DNA from: Nyssa sinensis
Taxonomy: Eukaryota > Streptophyta > Magnoliopsida > Cornales > Nyssaceae
NCBI GenBank assembly: GCA_008638375.1
Contig: CM018033.1
Span: 14,239,763-14,303,762 of the forward strand
Direction: 5' to 3'
Length of the DNA: 64,000 bases
Shown: positions 59,596-64,000 of the stretch, piece after piece
How the letters are laid out: the number at the start of each line of letters is the position of its first letter
How positions within the stretch are numbered: the stretch's first letter is position 1
The notes under the pieces: model-generated
What the model was told of the DNA's origin: nothing
Databases searched by the model: none
The model's input: the letters and a program-made list of their open reading frames with translations, nothing else
Program-made: the position numbers and the translations under genes

Positions 59596-62542
59596 TATAG
59601 AGATCTGAGAAATGAGGACAAATTTTTCATTTTTGCCAGTAGGGCACTATACATGCACCATTTGCTGGTAGGGCACTACATATGCATCATTTAGTTATAA
59701 GTAATATTTAGAAGCATATTTTGAGTGTGTCATAGAAGATAAATATGCTTATAATATTAAAATACACCTTATGAAAAAATTTGAGCCTGTTCGGAGACAG
59801 TTTTAGAAATTGGACCAAAAGGGCATCTCGGGTGGATCCGGCCAAACCCGGACACAAGCGAAAATTTATTTTTTTGAAAATTTTCATTTAAAATAATCTT
59901 AAGAACTTTGGTTAAAGAAAAATTTCAAATTGAAGCGTTTCGGGACGGGTTGTAGTATAACGGGGCCTAGATTCATTAAGAGCAAAAAGGTCATTTTGCC
60001 CCTTGACTATAAATACAGCCCCATAGTGTAAAAATATCATTGTTTGGTATGAGATATAGACCAGAACACGTCCATGGTAGAAAAGGTGAAGAAAAACTTA
60101 GGGTTTTCTAACTTCAAGCCTCCAAAACTCATCTTTAAGCTTGGATTTTCACAAAGGTTCCTTCTAAGAAGTTGTTCCTCTCAACAAGAAATATATTCTC
60201 ACCAATTGGTTTGGCTGTGCAGCAAACACAACTTCCTCGGTTTGAGAAAAACCATTCTAGGTATGATATTTTTCTAAGTAAGGAATAAGATTAAGTTTAG
60301 GAGAGATTTACATGTTGATTGAATGATTCATATGTTTATTTGATGTTAGAGAATCACTTAGGATATAGTTGCTTTGAAAAACCTAGAGTGATCGTTTATG
60401 TACTTCGGTGTTTTTTTTTTATTCTTTGAAAATTTAGAAAAATGATAAACATGAACCATGACTATAAGTGAAATTCATTGTATTCTAGCTTAGGTTCATG
60501 TTAGACAAAATCTTGTAATTTGAAAGTTATGATTAATTTAAGGTATTGGTGCTTTATGTATTTTGTAATCTTTGAGAATTTGTCAAAGTGATGAACATGT
60601 AACTTGTTTATATGTTTGATTCATTGCATTCTAGCTATTGTTCATGTAGAGAAACTTTTGTGGTTTGAGAGTTATGATTTATCCCATGAGTTGGTGGTTT
60701 GTGTATTTGTATTTTCTTTGAGAAATTATTAAAGTAATGAACATGAAACTTGATCATATGTTTGATTCATTGAATTGTGACTTACATTCATGTAGATAAA
60801 GTATTGTGAATTTGAAGTTATGTTTTATTTTATGAATGGGGCATATTTGAAGTTATATAATATGTGGTTGATGATATGTCCCATAGAATTTGCATTGAGA
60901 AAAAATCAAGGCATGTTGGCATGGTGTGATTCCTTGAAAACATAGTGTGGGTTGAGCACTTGGTGCTATGCATTATGATGGTGTAGATCTTGTGGTGAAA
61001 AACTCAAAATTGGCCATTGCATTAGTGCCCAGAATCCAACGGGAGTGATCCATGAACGGGTATTAGTACTCAGGGTCCATCGGGAGCGATCCATAAACGA
61101 GACATGGGTGTGGCATAAAGTTGCATGGGTGTGTCACGCATATTTCCATTGCATTGTATTAATGAATTGAAAGGCATATAGATTATAACTGTACACCTTC
61201 AAATGCCACGCTTTAATCTTGTTCCTTGCATTAGCATTGTGTCATATCAGCAGTTGAGATGATCCATTCGTGGGATATCATATTACAAATGACGCTCTCA
61301 ATATATGAGACTTGTTAAAGTCTCAGAGAAAGGAAGGAAAATGGACTGTGAAGAAGATTTGGCCCTCGGGGCATTATATTTTGAGTTGTACAAGGGCATA
61401 AGCCCTGAAACCATGTGTGTTTATTTATATACACTTTGTATGTCATGAAAACAAGTGGGCAAGGCCCTATAATTGTAATAAAAGTGAGGAAATGATGTTT
61501 AAATTCTGAAGTATATGTGTATATGTGGAGAATTGTATAATTAGATGATGTATGTTTAATTTAATAAACTTGTGGCCGTCGAGTGAGGATGGATTGTGAC
61601 GTGGTTATATACATGAAATATTGTGAACATTAGGTAGGAAAAAGGCTTAGAAAACAAAGGGGGCTATGTTAAAATTTTAGGAAAATTAAGGAATTGGTTA
61701 AGTGTGTAAAACACCTTGTAATTAGGTGAGAAAAGTGCTCAAAATGGAGGGTTAGAAACCTTGGGGAAATAGGCTAAAAATGGAAGAAAAGTGGCTCGAA
61801 AAACTTGAAAAAAATTCTTGAAAACAGAGAATTTCTCGCAGCCATGAATAATAAAAATGCAGAAAATCAGAAAATTAGCTTGCAATCAGTACAGTAAAAC
61901 CAGCCCAAAACAGCCCCTGTCGCGCTCCAGCCTGCAGCCCTGTGCGCGCTTCCTACGCGCCAACCTTCATGCCATGCCCTACCTTGCCTTACTGCACGCA
62001 CTGCTATTTGCCTTACTATGCAGCTGCTGTTTTGACCGTATCATGACATTTCATGACCTGCATTTCAAGGCCATTTAATTACATGTTTGACCTTATTTGT
62101 TGAGCCCATTTTAGGCCATTACATTAGGCCACGTTGGACATTTCTTTTGGGATACGTTTTAGTCACGTTTGAAAGCCATGTTTGGCCAATTACTAGGACA
62201 ATTTTTGGTAGACATTATAACTTACACTTGGCCCATGTCTTAGGACATTTGGGGCCCATTTGGATCACTATCCAAGGGCATATTTAGAGACATTAGGTGG
62301 GCTATTTTAGAAGTCATTTCTTAACATAACTTAAACTAGTTCAAGTGTTAATTAGGAGAGATGCTTGAGCAACATTAAGAGACCATTTTGGTTGGGTTAA
62401 ATGGTAAGTCTTCACTTATAATTTTGGGAAAACATGGGGGAAGGAATGCATAATTAATTAAATTCACCTTAATGACTTTTGCTTTACTTTTCTTATTTCA
62501 TTTCACTCATTCCTCGGGTTTGTGAAAATTCGGGGTGTGACA
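59596..62542 (+). mobile_element. Solo LTR-B in the copia element (target duplication TGAGC)
   Basis: TGAGC at 59591-59595 and 62543-62547. The LTR starts TATAGAGATCTGAG (TG decayed to TA) and ends CGGGGTGTGACA. 2947 bases. TATA box TATAAATA at 60008-60015. The copia frame is continuous across it if one TGAGC is removed (..NDAHMTIIS). Confidence 0.9.
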
Positions 62543-62552
62543 TGAGCATCAT

Positions 62553-63716
62553 TGTCGAAAAAATATATGTTCCCTCGGAGACTCAAGGATCCCGGCTGTC
62601 TCTTTCCCTAAAGGTGGGAAAGAACGCCTCTAAGAAAATGAAAATAGAGAGAGAGGATTCGCTAGCTTATTTTGGACAAATAAAAAAAAAAGAAAAAACC
62701 TATTACAAATTTCAAGAAATAATACATATAAAGGAAAATCAGAGAAAAATGAAATAAAATAGATTACATCGCTTTGATTCCTAAATACATACTAAAAGCC
62801 CCTTGACATGGGTTAAATGAAATAAAACACTAAAACAATACGAAATCTAAGAAAATGGACCCGGGGGTTAAGGTATGGAGTGAAAAGGTGTTAGGCACCT
62901 ACCCTGCCCAGTCTAAATAGACCGACATCAAGTTTTCAATAACAAGGCTTATTCATTGTATACAAATGCAAAAAAAAAAAAAAAAAAATAACATGAAATC
63001 AATTATAATAGATAAATAAAATAAAAGGCATAAAAGGTTTTGGAGTCGCCCCTTGATCTACTTCTATCAATAATGATTGATAAACTGTTATTACCTCCTA
63101 TAAAAAGTGATAAGAGAAAATAGATTGGGCTTGTGGGCTCATGTCACCCACTTCTATAACGGTTATAAAAGGTGATGATAACCAATTAAAATAAAAGATT
63201 AAGAAGTGGTACAAGCATGAAACTAATAAAGTGAAAGGAAAAGGAAAGAGGATTTGACTCGAGCCCGTTTACTTCCTACATATCCATCCTAAGATGGAAT
63301 TAGAGTCACGTAGTTCTCCGGTTTACCCTCTTTTATTAAGAGTAATATGAGAGAGAGATCAACTGGATAGATAGGACTAAAACAGGTTCGGGGACATCCC
63401 TTGTTTAGTTGCATAGGCAAAATATTGAGATTTGATCCAATAGCCTATAATTGACCTCACAAATGGAGGGCTAGGATCACGTCTTGGGTGATAATTATAT
63501 GATTAAACAAAAAAGAAAATCAAATAATTATCTTAGAGAATGAATATCCTAAATGAATAAATTAAAAATGAATTCTGAAAATGCAAGAACCTATAAGATT
63601 AATGTCTACATGCAAAACCAAATGAGAATTAAAAAAAGAAAAAAGAAAAGAGTTACTTCTAAATAAACTTCAAAAATGAAAATGCCTAGGTTTAATGTTT
63701 CTCCACTAAAGGAAAT
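62553..63716 (-). mobile_element. LTR-C fragment, minus strand
   Basis: The left end is TGTCGAAAAAATATATG at 62553 (minus strand end ..TTTTCGACA), flanked by atcat (62548-62552), which belongs to the copia element. The stretch from 62886 matches 3904-5070. A poly-A run lies at ~62970-62987. It is interrupted at 63717 by another LTR. The right end is outside the window. Confidence 0.65.
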
Positions 63717-64000
63717 TGTCACATCCCCCAGACCCACCCTGTGCGGATTTGGGGCATGTGACAAGGCCAGTTAGGCACCCATCGGGTTTTATTAGTTTTT
63801 TTTTTTTAAAGCAAAACCCCGACGGTAATCCTAACCATAGGCCATTCCGATATAAATCCCAAGCATAATGCATTCGACATATATAATTTAAGCAGCGGAA
63901 TTTTTCACAAGAGAATGCATACATATATACTTGGCAGAGCATTCAGGATACATCATAGTCAGTCTTATCTTAATCAAGATTACAAAACAGTTTCACCACA
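63717..64000 (-). mobile_element. LTR-A-like end, minus strand, cut by window end
   Basis: Begins TGTCACATCCCCCAGACCCACC at 63717 with the flank gaaat. It is the reverse complement relative of 2120-2301, including 'ccgctgctta' and 'taatcctaac', and is inserted into LTR-C. Confidence 0.75.

Overview
This is plant nuclear DNA, probably a eudicot and certainly a repeat-rich intergenic block. It is AT-rich and dominated by nested LTR retrotransposons (Ty3/gypsy Tekay-type, Ty1/copia), one CACTA (En/Spm) DNA transposon and microsatellites. No intact host gene is visible. The only host-like coding material is a tandem pair of decayed genes for a small secreted proline-rich protein, on the minus strand. 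One copy ends at 7340-7475 and starts at 17083-17404; the other lies at 20571-21014.

Layout. 1-5694 is nested LTR pieces: an LTR-A-like end inside an LTR-B, inside an LTR-C. 5695-6590 is plain spacer. 6590-18125 is duplicated host locus copy 1, split by a 9.6 kb retrotransposon (7476-17082) with a perfect 5-bp target duplication (GAATG). That element carries only gag and has LTRs of about 4.06 kb. It is rearranged: a circular permutation of itself sits inverted inside its own LTR. 19800-21660 is locus copy 2, which preserves the empty insertion site. 21666-30434 is an LTR-B holding two further solo LTRs of the same family, each with a perfect 5-bp target duplication (CATTA, TCATG). 30458-55526 is a minus-strand Tekay-type chromovirus: left LTR, dead pol with chromodomain, right LTR. 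A 4.75 kb solo LTR (37230-41983, target duplication ACAAC) sits in its interior, and an 11.3 kb CACTA transposon (43966-55244, target duplication TTA) sits in its right LTR. 55527-62552 is a decayed copia element, cut by another LTR-B solo LTR (59596-62542, target duplication TGAGC). 62553-64000 is an LTR-C with a further LTR-A-like end inside it.

How the parts relate. LTR-B elements prime from initiator tRNA-Met (PBS complementary to its 3' end) and encode RT, RNase H, integrase and a Tekay-like chromodomain. The gag-only element has the same PBS type and a Tekay-like double zinc-finger Gag, so it is probably a non-autonomous parasite of such elements. Its leader, between PBS and gag, has five copies of a short hairpin whose stem bases change in compensating pairs while the loop stays constant. 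This is the strongest sign here of a selected RNA structure and a good candidate packaging or dimerisation signal. The CACTA element carries decayed TNP2 and TNPA-like genes, palindromic subterminal repeats, a roughly 12-copy satellite of about 159 bp, and an unrelated pair of overlapping coiled-coil reading frames joined by ATGA.

All statements come from reading the sequence by eye. Percent identities were not computed, and family names rest on recognised motifs.
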